Below are positions 1 through 9,091 of a stretch of 19,256 nucleotides of DNA, piece by piece. Location: contig JANDJZ010000863.1 in the NCBI GenBank assembly GCA_027943245.1, positions 1 to 19,256 on the forward strand. Direction: 5' to 3'. The stretch comes from Acanthamoeba sp. SK_2022b (taxonomy: Eukaryota; Discosea; Longamoebia; Acanthamoebidae). Both the position numbers and the translations under genes were made by a program. How positions within the stretch are numbered: the stretch's first letter is position 1; every line of letters starts with the position of its first letter. The notes below the pieces were generated by a model. The model saw only the letters and a program-made list of their open reading frames with translations, ran no database searches and was not told where the DNA came from.

Positions 1-1023
1 CGATGGTGTTGGCGACCGAGAGGCATTGGCCATCGAGCTCGTAGCTGCCGCGATGGAGGCCCACGGGAACGCGAGTCTCGCTCTCCTCGACGAACCAGAG
101 CCCGCCCGAATCTCCCCCCTGAGTTGGCTTTTGGGCAATCAAGTCCTCCGAGGCGTGTTGAAAGAGGAGCAGGTTGTTGAGCGGCGGGTGGTCCTTGGCC
201 GTGAAGGTGTGGTTGAATTGGTAGAGCCGGCCTTTCGTGATGCCGCTGGTGGCACCGATAAACGAGACTTCAGCACCCACGGCAAGCACGGTGTCGGCGA
301 GTTGCCTTATCTCGGTGGGTGGGCTCTCGCGGCAGTGAAGATACTTTTCGGCATCCCGCCCTACCTCAAGCGCCGCAGCGTCCACGTGGGGCCCGTAAGC
401 GGCTTTTGCGACCTTACCGAGTAGCGCGAGCGAGCCACCCGAACGAGTATCCTTGACGAAGAACTTTTTTTCCTTGAGGTGTGCTTGGTTAGCCGTGTCG
501 TTCGCCCTTGTGCAGGCCCTCTGATACGTCTCGAGGTCGAGCTTCGCGTCGATGCCATCGACGACGTGCCAGGCCGTCAGGGCGTAGTGCTTGCCTTTCC
601 TCAGTCCGACGAGCGCGATCGACCCCTCATGTGTTCGCTCTTGGTCACCTTCGAGCCCCAGGACGGGCTCGGAGTAGATGCCTCGGCCGCTGTTGTCTCT
701 GCTCTCGTGCACGAGTGGACCCGGTGCGAGAGGACAAACTGCGGCTCGCTCAGCAGCGAATGCTCCTCGCGCATTCGGTCGGGATCGTCGGACGTAGACG
801 GCTATGCACAACCCGGTGCCATCAGGACGAGCACCGACGCCATACCCCATGACGCCCGGGATGCTGCTCATATTGCGCAACAACATTTTTTTTAGTGACC
901 ACACGCGCTTGCAACCCGAACGTTGTTTCCTGGCCAGGTACCTGCGCAGCTGGGCGGCCATTTCCTCTGGGACTCTGCCGTTTGCCAAGAACTTCTCGTG
1001 AAACGCCTTTGCTGCTGCCGGGT
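1..1023 (-). CDS. Trypsin-like serine protease domain exon (3' part runs off the left edge)
   Basis: On the minus strand a reading frame is open from 1023 to position 1 without a stop. It shows a chymotrypsin-fold catalytic triad: His in ALTAWHVVDG (codon 568-566), Asp in HVDAAALEV (382-380) and Ser in GGDSGGLWF (110-108). The spacings, about 62 and 91 residues, are close to those of the trypsin family. SFIGATSGITKGRLY, between Asp and Ser, matches the usual pre-nucleophile strand. An N-terminal PGVMGYGVG...GLCIAVYV segment precedes the domain, as in bacterial-type and NAL1-like proteases. A lysine/arginine-rich helix (about 1010-890) lies before it. In-frame ATGs exist at 886 and 871, so a separate gene starting there is possible, but the frame stays open up to a good 3' splice site (TAAC branch-like, CAACAG) at 1024 that joins in phase to the CYTH-like exon. 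The C-terminus lies outside the window. The protease call is strong; the fusion is inferred. Confidence 0.75.
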
Positions 1024-1053
1024 CTGTTGGATGTTACGTTTATATACTTTACG

Positions 1054-1310
1054 TTAAGGGGCCGTCCGACAGTTTAGTCATCAGCTTGAAATTTCGAGCT
1101 AAAACAGAAAACTCAGTGACCGTTTGGTCGTAATCATCGAATTCCAGAAAACTGGTGTAGATTTTGGTCGCAATCATGGAATTCCTAACCCCAAAAGGAA
1201 GGACCTGAGGAATTCTATGATTATGACCGCGGAGTCTTTGAGTTCCCTATCACTATTTTTGTGTGATTTTCTTTTAGGCCAACCGAAATAACTGTCGGAC
1301 GGCCCCTTAA
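1054..1310. mobile_element. MITE with perfect terminal inverted repeats and TTAA ends
   Basis: Both ends carry the same 17-bp inverted repeat, GGGGCCGTCCGACAGTT, flanked on each side by TTAA (1054-1057 and 1307-1310), giving a 257-bp non-coding element. TTAA at both ends suggests a TTAA target duplication (piggyBac-like). Because TTAA contains TA, a TA-duplicating Tc1/mariner-type origin is equally compatible. Perfect arms suggest a fairly young insertion. No transposase is encoded inside. Confidence 0.85.
1126..1228. repeat. Three copies of a 20-bp motif inside the MITE
   Basis: GGTCGTAATCATCGAATTCC (1126-1145) recurs in direct orientation at 1166-1185 with two mismatches, exactly 40 bp later. 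It recurs inverted at 1209-1228, so the second and third copies can form a stem. Internal subterminal repeats of this kind are common transposase-binding or foldback structures in MITEs; that role is inference. Confidence 0.7.
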
Positions 1311-1316
1311 AGCATA

Positions 1317-1392
1317 TTTAGAGAGAGAGAGAGATTAAGATTAAAAATAAAATAAAAATAAAAATACAATAAATAATAATAAAAATACAAAA
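1317..1392. repeat. Low-complexity (GA)n and A-rich tract
   Basis: A short GA dinucleotide run (1320-1334) is followed by about 55 bases of almost pure A/T with repeated AAAATA units. It abuts the right end of the MITE and lies in the inferred intron. Read on the minus strand it is a T-rich tract just downstream of the 5' splice site. Confidence 0.8.
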
Positions 1393-1398
1393 ACGTAC

Positions 1399-2119
1399 TT
1401 ATCACGGGGCTGGAAGGCTTGGCTGGCCAGAAGCCGGGAGGTCTCTGGAAGCGTGTCCGCAGGCCCATTGCCTTGCTTGGCCGGCGGGGGACAACGCGGA
1501 GGGCGAGCAGGTCGCGGTAGAGGCTCTTGTGGAAGCGTCGGATGTACTCGATGATCTTACTGGGCGGTGACGCTACCACTTCGTCTGGCAGCTCGTCGAG
1601 CTGCTCCAAGTCACACTTGCTCGCGCGAAGCCTGAGGGTGCCCGTGAAGTAATACTCGCCCGCGAAGAACTTGGTGAGGTCGAAGAAGACCTCACAACCC
1701 TCATAGTGGTGGACGACGATGCGGTCCGTGTCGAACATGGCCAAGTTCGTGGGGAAGGCTTGCCGAAGCGTGTCCACAGTGGGACTTAGAAGATCCTGGT
1801 CTTGCAGGTAGGCAATGATCTGCTGCTCCGTGGCCAGCTCGTGGTAGCCTCCATTCTGGCAAATCTTGAGCGACCACTTACGACGCTGCCCCTCACGGAG
1901 ACGGAGCCACAGGTTTGAACGAGCGAGGGTGAACTGCGGTGTGTCGAGGAAGGTCTCCCGGTAGAGCTGGCGCCTCGGGGCAGCGAAGGCAAGACGCTCC
2001 TGCAGAGCCGATTGCCAGCTATCCGGATACACGGAGAAGTGCTTCTTTAGAATCGAGGCATCGGCCCCATCGCCCAAGCGCAGAACGGCACGGGCGCACT
2101 GTGACAGGTTGCGGTAGAC
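1399..2119 (-). CDS. Thiamine-triphosphatase/CYTH-like domain exon, 5' end lost
   Basis: The minus-strand frame is open from about 2152 to 1399. RETFLDTPQFTLARSNLWLRL matches the CYTH signature of a Y/F-D-T-P strand followed by LRLRE, and KWSLKI matches the next basic strand. KIIEYIRRFHKSLYRDLL near the end resembles the C-terminal helix of thiamine triphosphatases (ThTPase). The N-terminal EXEXK metal-binding motif of active CYTH enzymes is replaced by ILKKHFSV, and a later acidic strand reads TGTLRLR, so catalytic activity is doubtful. The frame has no ATG near its start (the first Met is mid-domain), and a LINE lies immediately upstream, so the first exon and promoter seem to be missing. 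A possible 3' splice site is CCAAAG|GTC at 2120. It joins in phase to the protease exon. The gene may be broken, or it may start from an unusual upstream exon. Confidence 0.6.
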
Positions 2120-2169
2120 CTTTGGTGCACCCGCAGTTGTGGAGAATCCCAGTTATGCATTCGCCTACC

Positions 2170-3023
2170 TTGTTTCTCGGGATTCCCCAAAGGCGCTCAG
2201 AGCAAGGCCTTGGGCAGAAGCCTAGCGCGCCCATATTCCGGTCGTACCTGGCCAGTTGGGTGCTTGGTCCGTCTCTCCTTCCTTCCGGCTCCGGCGGGTT
2301 CTTATCGAACCACAGGGTGATGTCATTTGGGGTACCTTTTGCCTTTTTTGACATTCCGTTAATGTAGTCTCTGACTTCTTGGTTTCTTATATTCCGTATG
2401 GGTTCCGTGTACGGGCAGTCTGTGTATATGTGGTTGTGTAGTTCTTTACTTCCGCCCAGGTCTTTTTCCCGGTATATGATTGTAGTATCAGCTCCACACG
2501 GCTGGTGTTTGGTGCAGAGTGGGCACTCTTGGTTGCTGTGCACCATTCTGTTGAGTGTCCATGCCTCTTCGTCTTTGCCCAGTGGGCATTCCCTGGCAAA
2601 CCACACGTCCCCTGTGCTTGCCCGTAACCAGTATTGGTGTGTGTTTGCTGCATAGATCATTTCTTTGAGTTTACTCTCAATAAGCCCACCTTGTTTGTTA
2701 ATTAATGCTACGTTGTCCCGGGAGGAGGTTTCATTCCTGAGGTATATTGTTGTAGGGCACGTCCTTGCTTTTGTGGCCAGCCTGTCTGCAGCTTCATTTC
2801 CCTTTACAAGTGTGTAGAAGTCTGCACCATGTAGTTCTTTGAGTGTCTTTATCTTGTTCTCCCAGTTTGCCTGGGTCTTACCTCCTATTTCTTTGTATTT
2901 GATGTCCTTCTCTGTGATATGACTTGGTATGTATGTAAAGGAAGTTGTATGGTGTGTCTTCTTCCTTTGTCTAATACGCATAACTATGTCCTTGATGATG
3001 TTCTTTCCTTCAGCTCTTGCTTG
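2170..3023 (-). pseudogene. LINE ORF2 C-terminus: end of RNase H and CCHC-type finger
   Basis: This continues in the same frame as the reverse transcriptase segment after a single in-frame TGA (3026-3024). YIPSHITE and LVKGNEAADRLA are the last RNase H motifs, the latter carrying the final catalytic Asp. Downstream, ECPLCTKHQPC, then HNHIYTDC, make the cysteine/histidine finger found after RNase H in R1/I-type LINEs. RYDRNMGALGFCP is a typical end-of-ORF2 stretch. The frame has no stop of its own at the end of the element; it runs on to 2019 inside the CYTH-like exon, so the natural C-terminus and 3' UTR appear to be lost. Confidence 0.8.
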
Positions 3024-5582
3024 TCAGCCTTTTTTCCATTTATTGAAACTATGTATTGATTTTATAGCACTGGTACAGTCCATGATAATTTCCAAGTTCA
3101 TATCCGTGGGTGCTTTCTGCAAAGCCACCAGTATAGCCACCAGTTCTCCAATAAACAACGACCCTCCATGTTTGACCTTTATCTTTTCTTGTAGTAGGGG
3201 GTGCTCGCCAGCATAAATTGCTGCTGTTGTGTTATCTTGAACGTGTCCTCCATCAGTCCATATTCTGACAGTTTTTGTGGCATAGTTTCGGTGCATGCAA
3301 CCCTCTGTCTCTTCTAGTGGTAGAGTGTGGGTTGGTTGGGGTGTACTGCTTGTGGGTTCCCTGTTCCTTTCCATTCGTTCTCTTGTTCTGGTTAATTCAT
3401 TCATGTCTTGTTTGTCTATTTTATTGGGTGAGAGTGCCATTTGGCAGTACTCCTGCAGTGCATCTGGGTTGTTTGGGAGCATGTCCCATTTGGTGATTCC
3501 TAGTTCGTAGAGCTTTCTGACTATTGTGTTGTTGTGGTTGCACCCCACATGTATTTGCTTTGGGTCTGTAATTCTGATCACTGAAGTGATCCCGTTTATT
3601 TGCATTGCTGATCTCCATCTACCTATGGTACTGTTGGGTGTGGTTGCGTTCGCCATGCTAGCTAGGATGGTGTCTCTGGCTATGGTGTTGGAGTTGAGTA
3701 AGGTGGTGGTTGTGTTTATGTCCAAGAATTGTGCTGTGCAGACTAGGTCTGTGAGGCCCAGTCCCCCTCTGTTTTTGTTTATGAATATTGGTTCGTTGTC
3801 ATATCTCTTTGGTAGTCCCAGTTTGTGTTTTAGTGTGTCAGCCATCATTCTGTTTATTTGTTGGAGTGTGTCTTGCCTAAAGGGCGTTGTATGCATGCTG
3901 TAGGTCAGGGTTGCAGTGATCGTAGCGTTCAACACTTCCACCATTAGGTCCGCGGGTAGTCTTTTCTTCTTCAGGATGTTGAGGCATGCAGTGGCCTTTC
4001 TCTGGCTCTCCTTGATTTGTCTATTCCAGTCCAGTGTTAAACTTATCCAGATTCCCAAGTATTTGTAGTGTTCGTTGGGTCCCAGTTTGTACTTGATGGC
4101 AAGTGATTGGTCTGGTGCTGTGGTGGTATATCCTGATTTCTTTGTGTTGATAGCCAGGTTGTGGTGGTCGTAGTACTGGACCAGTTTGTGGAATGTGTTA
4201 TTGATGTCTTTCCAGTTCCTTCCTAGTAGTACTATGTCATCACAATATCCAAGCAGGGCTATTTTCATTTGGCTTGCAAATGTGTATCCTGCTTTTTTGT
4301 CCTCTTCTATCCACCTTAGTAGTGGGTTGAGGAAAATGATGAACAGTAGGGGTGACAGTCCATCTCCTTGGCGTACTCCTTTGGAGTATGGTATGTGTTC
4401 AGAGAGGGTGTCATTGATTTTTAGTTGTACCGTACTATTGTGGTATATTTTGGCAATGGCATTGACGAAGTGCTTGTTCACTCCATGTTGTGTAAGGACC
4501 TTGAGGAGGGCGTTGTGTGATACACTATCATAGGCCTTGCATAGGTCAATGTAGGCTACATGTAGTTCCTTTTTGTTTTGGATTCCATCTTTGATTATAT
4601 CTGTCAGTGCTCTTATGCAGTCTTGGGTGGAGTGCCCTGGCCTAAAGCCGTTCTGCAGTTTGCTCAGTATCTTATGTCTGAACACTTTGTATAGTCTCTG
4701 TGTGAGTATATTTGTGTATATTTTGTATTGTACTTGTAGTAGGGTGATTGGTCTATAGTTGCCAGGGTGTGCCTTATCTCCCTCCTTGTATAGTAGGGTG
4801 ATTGCCGCCTCTCTCCAACTTTTAGGTATATCATCACCTTTCAAGCATTGGTTGAATATATAGGTTAGGGTTTCCAGGTCTGATTCTGGGAGTTCTCGTA
4901 TTACTGCAGCTGGAATGCCGTCTGTTCCTGGTGTTGTGTTCTTCATTTTCTTGATTGTGTGATGGACTTCTTCAGTTGTTATAGGTTTGTTTAGTTGTGT
5001 GTTTTGTTCCTGGTTGATCCGGGGTACGTGTGGTATCCATGGTTCTGGTACCTGCTGATCTGGGGTGTGAGTGAAGAGTTTGCCCCACCATTCAGCAAAG
5101 TGTGTTCTTATTTTGTGTGGGTCTGTGTGGTAGGTTTCTGTGTTGTTTTCCGTGGTTCTGACAGCCTTTATAGTTTGGTTGTGGCGCCTTTTAGCATTCA
5201 GGAGTCGCCAGAACTCTTTTGGGTTGGTGTGACCTGCTGATATTAATTTATTGGTATATCTGTGTATGTTATCCATTTTCATTTTGTTGGGTGAGTGTTT
5301 TATTGTTTTGGAGAGTGTTGAACGGAAGCTGATCAGTTCATTCAGGGTACGTTCTATGCGGGAGGTGTGGTAAGAGGTTGGTATAATGATTCCTTCTTCC
5401 AGTAATCGTAGCCGAGTTTTGGTGTTTAAGTCTGGGTCGGTTTTATTTCTGATGGCTAGGGTGAGTGCGTTGATTGCCTTTATTGCATCATGGCGGTTTC
5501 TTTTGCTGGTGCTGACCTCCATGCTCCAGTAGGGCGTTGGTGCTTTGCCTTTGGCTGGTAAGACATGGTCCATTGAGTTCAA
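3024..5582 (-). pseudogene. LINE ORF2: reverse transcriptase and start of RNase H
   Basis: An 852-codon frame. Reverse transcriptase motifs are in order: TTPGTDGIPAAV (about residue 216), LLYKEGDK...NYRPITLL, LQNGFRPGHST, IDLCKAYDSVSH (motif A, 345-356), GVRQGDGLSPLLF (402-414) and the catalytic motif C, GYCDDIVLLG (445-454). Motif C has Cys where most LINEs have Ala in YADD. RNase H begins near residue 760, with VRIWTDGG (Asp), IGELVAIL (Glu) and IIMDCTSAIKSI (Asp). It ends at a TGA, but RNase H resumes in the same frame beyond it. The Met at 5582 is not a true start; the frame also continues upstream into the endonuclease across two stops. It copies the element's RNA at the target site in active relatives; this copy cannot make the full protein. 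Confidence 0.92.
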
Positions 5583-5639
5583 GATTCTTTGGTTTAATCA
5601 TGAGTATATATCGTTGATGTTGGGTCTGTTGGTATCCTC

Positions 5640-6392
5640 TTATTGTTTGTCTGCTGTTGCTGCGTTGCATAGTGCTTCTCTTAGTGCTTTTTTCTTTGGT
5701 TCTTCCTCCAGTTTGTACAGTGGTCTCTTGCTGTATCTGGTTTGGGGAGTGTGTCCGCTAAGTCTGGGTGTTTTGGTTTGTATTTTGATGTGTACCAGGT
5801 TGTGGTCAGTCGCGATTGGGGCTGGGAGGATCTCTGAGCTTACTGCGTGTCGTTCCATGCCCTTATTTGTTAGGCAGTAGTCAATATGGGTTGTTGTGAT
5901 CCGTGGTTGGTCTTCAGTCTTCTTGGGTCTTTTGGTCTGCTGGTATGTGTGTTTGTTGCACATTGGGTTGAGCTTGCAGTGTATGTCGCACACTTTTTTG
6001 GAGTTGATCAGGTCCCTGATTGCTTGATGTTTCCTTTGTTTGCCTGTCTTACTGTAGTTGGTCCATTTCTCGCCTGGTGCCGGTGTTGTGTTCCAGTCTC
6101 CGATCAGCATCAGGGGTGTTTTATTGCTGGTGTTTTGGGTAATTGGTATGATGACGTTCTTTATGAATTGGTTATGTTTATTTTCATTTCCTGATGGTGC
6201 ATATACGTTATTAATGTGTATGTGGTGGTTGAGGCTTTTTAACTGCATTTGTTGTACCCGCGCCATTGTTTTCCCATTTTTCTTTTTATTGTTTATTATT
6301 GTAGAATATGGTACAAGGTTCTCTTGGATGATGAAAGCTGTACCGCCGCTTATCTCCTCAAAGCCAATAAACAGCTTACAGCAACATTGCAT
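5640..6392 (-). pseudogene. LINE ORF2: endonuclease/exonuclease/phosphatase domain, N-terminus incomplete
   Basis: SGGTAFIIQ, INNVYAPSG, LMLIGDWNTTPAPG (catalytic Asp and Asn), THIDYCL and PIATDHNLVHIKI (terminal Asp-His pair) are the successive motifs of the apurinic-like endonuclease that nicks the target in LINEs. The usual 60 or so residues before SGGTAF, including the first Asn and the catalytic Glu, are not seen. Only a short stretch links this domain to the end of ORF1, so an internal deletion is likely. In-frame stops follow at 5642-5640 (TAA) and 5609-5607 (TGA) before the reverse transcriptase, and precede it at 6407-6405 (TGA). Confidence 0.85.
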
Positions 6393-6416
6393 TCCTGATA
6401 CTCCTCACCTACCTGT

Positions 6417-7681
6417 TTATAGGTCGAAGGAGTGTTCATTGATTGAGATGCTCCTGGCCAGTTTGCGCTTCCTCTCCTGTTTGGCTCTGGCATTCTCTCT
6501 GTGTTCCTCTTCTTTTTTCCTTCTTTCCAGTCTTGCTGCAGCCCTTTCTTTGGCCGCTTGCACCCGCTGGTCATAGTTGGGGCGTTCTTCCTCTGGGGTG
6601 TAGATTGACACTTCCAGGGGTCGGCCATGCCTGCCCAACTTTGGCTTTTTGCCTGCTCATGTGTTGGGACTGTTGGTTGTGCACTGTCTGGTGAGGTTGC
6701 GTTGGGGTACGTACCATTGAGTTGCAGGGCTTTTTCTTGGGCTTGGCTGGTGAGGAAGCTGTAGTTCGCCCAGGGTAGGAGTTTCCCGGTTTCCCTGTCC
6801 TTGCCCAGGTAGACCGATACTGCCACTGCGCCTGTGGTTTTCTTGACCAGTTTCATCAGTCCAGGCTGGCTGGTTTTCCTGTTTATGTTATGGATTGAGA
6901 CTGTGAACAGTTCTGAGTAGAAATTCTGTCTCCACGGTGCAAGGAGACAGCTCCCCTTCATGTAGATCTAGTGTTGCCAGTGGAGGTTGTTTGCCAGTTC
7001 ATCTGTTTGTGTAACGATCTGGTAGAGTGTGGTTGTCTTGAAGATGAGCTTGAAATTGGTTGATGTCATTGTTATCTCTCTGTCAGTGGCTAGGTGAACT
7101 GCTTGGATGATGTCTTTGCTCTTGACGTTGTACTGGTAATTGGGTGGAAGTTGGAGTGAGAGGGTGTGGTTTTGATTGTTCTCCTAGTCTTCCTCTTCTT
7201 CCAGTCCTCCCCTTGCCAGTATTCCTTTTCCTTGGTAGTGGGTCTCTAGGAATTTCATCACCTTGTCAAGCTTATAGCTCTTCATTTTGATTGTTATCTT
7301 CTTCTTGATCTCTGAGTAGTTGAATTTGTTTGCCTGCCAGTGGATCCCCTTGTTGTGTAGGAGTTCCACAGTCTCCTGGACATCTGTCTTCTCAATACCT
7401 GTAATGATCAGGCACTCTCTTTCAGGTATTGGTAGGTGGGTAGGGTTAGTCCTGTTGATCTTGGTGGCCTCAGTAGGGTTTGGGATGGTTTTATTACTCC
7501 TTGCTCTTTTTGGCTTGTCTTCTACTTCCATACCTTTGTTGCTACTGCTCTTGTCCTCTCCTGAGGGGTCTGAGTCTTCCTTCTCCCACTGTTGTCCCCT
7601 CTTACCCTCATTTGTAGTTGGATGTCTTGAGAAGAAGCTGTGCATGCTTGGTTGGGTTGATGGTCTTGGGAGTGATAGCAT
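6417..7681 (-). pseudogene. LINE ORF1: RNA-binding protein with RRM-like domain
   Basis: It starts at ATG 7681. The first 165 codons are hydrophilic and charged, with a basic patch KPKRARSNK, and end in an acidic run before TAG (7186-7184). The same frame continues to a second TAG (6970-6968) and then into an RRM-like fold: FTVSIHNI as a first strand, TGKLLPWANYSFLTSQAQ as the RNP1-like strand and helix, and GRPLEVSIYTPEE as the last strand. The last strand is in another frame, so one frameshift lies at about 6640-6710. The C-terminus is a strongly charged coiled helix (ERRKKEEEHRENARAK) ending at TAA 6419-6417. The N-terminus carries QPSMHSFF, a match to the PCNA-interacting (PIP-box) consensus. 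The role, binding element RNA in the particle, follows from other LINE ORF1 proteins. The stop at 7186 may be the natural end of a shorter first ORF. Confidence 0.75.
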
Positions 7682-7985
7682 ATGGTCTTTATTGTAGGTT
7701 TAGGGGGGTCTTTTTTATTTTTTTTCCTTTTTTTGGGATGGTGTCCATATTTGGGAGGTTGTGGGGTGGTGTGTGGGCTGGGTTGTTTGGGCTGGTGTGT
7801 GGTTAATGATCTGTTGTTATTGTGTTTTATGTTTTGTTGGTTTTCTATCTTTTTATGCAGGGGATGGCAGTACTGTGTATCTGGAATCTGTGGTTGGGTG
7901 TTATGTTTTGGATTGGTTTTTTTGGTGCTAGTGGTCTGAGGGAAGGTTGTTGCAAGGTTATCTTTCAGAATATCTTTAAAAACTG
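7682..7985 (-). other. LINE 5' leader, non-coding
   Basis: About 300 bases with the same A/C-rich composition on the minus strand (T/G-rich on plus) as the LINE body, including runs of T on plus (7709-7735). No ORF with recognisable content. Composition becomes ordinary again near 7985, which I take as the approximate 5' end of the element. Internal LINE promoters usually sit here, but no motif is identifiable by eye. Confidence 0.55.
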
Positions 7986-9091
7986 TTTAGGTGGTAATGT
8001 TGACCACAGCTAGCTTTGATTTAAGGAGCATGCTAGTGCACTCCCTTGAGTATATGGATGTTGCTCCTTGCTGCTTCTCCTCTTCCTGCTCCATCTTTTC
8101 GCCTCCATGTGGCTTGTCCCTTGATCTTCCAACCTTAGGTGGTGTGTTCAGTTTTCCTGGTTTTCGAAAAGAAAAGAAGAAGAAATGCTTGTATTTCAGC
8201 AGAGAACAGAGCAGGCATATCATCAACGATGTGTGTAGGGATAGAAAACACTCCAGTGGGATGTCCATCAAGACTCCCATGCAAGGAGGTGGGAAGGTGA
8301 GGCACAGATCCAGCAGGAGGCTCTTGCTCCCAGCAAAGGTAATGACCATGAGGCATGGCTCCTGTAAGGTAGTCACTGAAGTAGCCTGGTGGTGTTGAGT
8401 ATTAAGAGCAACAACAAGAAACCCAGGAGAATACATTGGGATGTGCTCATTGCAACAGATGGTCTCCACTCACTTCTTGCCATGGGAACAAGCAAGCAAC
8501 ACATTGGCCATGTAGGCAATGAAGAAGTTATAGATGACCATAAGATGAGGGAACTGCTGCAGAAGCTGAGTGAAGATCCATAAGTTGGCACTGACACAGA
8601 AGTGATGAGGCCCACCATCACTCCAGATATCAAAAGTGTGGATAGTATGGTGTTGCCAGAAGCCTGCTACAAAGTTTACATCATTGTGGACACCCTCATC
8701 ACCAACATAGTCATAGTTGTGCCAGTGGAGATGGTCATCTGCTCATAAGTGTAAATGACAGCATGGAGGACTTTGACAAACCCTTGCTCCAGTTTGTACT
8801 GGGAGAAGTTAATGATGATGCTAGCCTCATCCAATGCTCCATGTTGTGTTAACCCTGAACCTGAACCTTCCAAAACAGTTTGGTGCAAACAAGATCTCAA
8901 CTGATATAAAATTTTTAAACTGAACCTCAGCAAACAAGAGGTTGAAAATGACTCGCGTTTTTTTGTACACTCATTTCCAGGAATGCAGTGCTATCTGGTG
9001 AATTAACCAGCTTTATACCAAGTAACAATTGTAATTTTAAGTTTACAATATTTTAGGTAGGGGGAAATTAATAAACATGAAGAAATGTCTT
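7986..9091. other. Lower-GC decayed DNA without a recognisable gene
   Basis: This stretch is clearly less GC-rich than the host genes. Coding-like scraps occur on the plus strand in several frames: 8389-8583 (HWDVLIATDGLHSLLAMG... ending in a charged helix), a continuation after a stop at 8584-8740, and another frame at about 8745-8850 (SMEDFDKPLLQFVLGEV). Taken together they suggest an old, frameshifted coding sequence of unknown family. None matches a domain I can name. No terminal repeats were found around it. Confidence 0.35.

Larger units (their letters stand above)
1024..1398 (-). other. Inferred intron between CYTH-like and protease exons
   Basis: The 5' splice site reads ATAA|GTACGT (minus strand, GT at 1398-1397) and the 3' site reads CATCCAACAG|AC (ends at 1024), with a CGTAAC branch-like motif just upstream. 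Joining leaves one base plus two and keeps the frame open through both exons; the alternative donor GTGATA at about 1406 would shift the frame. The intron holds a MITE and an A-rich low-complexity tract, so most of its length is inserted material. There is no transcript evidence here. Confidence 0.5.
2170..7985 (-). mobile_element. LINE (non-LTR retrotransposon), nearly full length, inactivated
   Basis: On the minus strand the order is a 5' leader, ORF1 with an RRM-like domain, endonuclease, reverse transcriptase, RNase H and a cysteine/histidine finger. Endonuclease plus RNase H places it near the I/R1/Tad-type LINEs; the exact clade needs a tree. The coding strand is A/C-rich, unlike the GC-rich flanks, and that composition sets the approximate borders. 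No poly(A) tail is visible at the 3' end, and I could not find a target-site duplication between about 2100-2170 and 7940-8020. The whole coding region stays in one frame except for one shift near 6650, with seven in-frame stops. It separates the CYTH-like exon from anything upstream. Confidence 0.9.

Noticed and set aside
26..424. Plus-strand 132-codon ORF at the left edge
   Set aside because: It lies opposite the protease exon, whose minus-strand translation shows clear catalytic motifs; the plus ORF has none.
479..895. Plus-strand ORFs of 114-138 codons
   Set aside because: Antisense shadows of the protease exon in GC-rich DNA; no family features.
3275..6576. Many plus-strand ORFs rich in Phe, Leu, Val and Cys that look like membrane proteins
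   Set aside because: They are complementary to the A/C-rich LINE coding strand, which produces T/G-rich antisense codons; the hydrophobicity is an artefact.
7320..8013. Plus-strand hydrophobic ORFs over LINE ORF1 and leader
   Set aside because: Same antisense composition artefact; no start context or motif.
2100..8020. Target-site duplication flanking the LINE
   Set aside because: I compared the two flanks by eye and found no convincing direct repeat of useful length.
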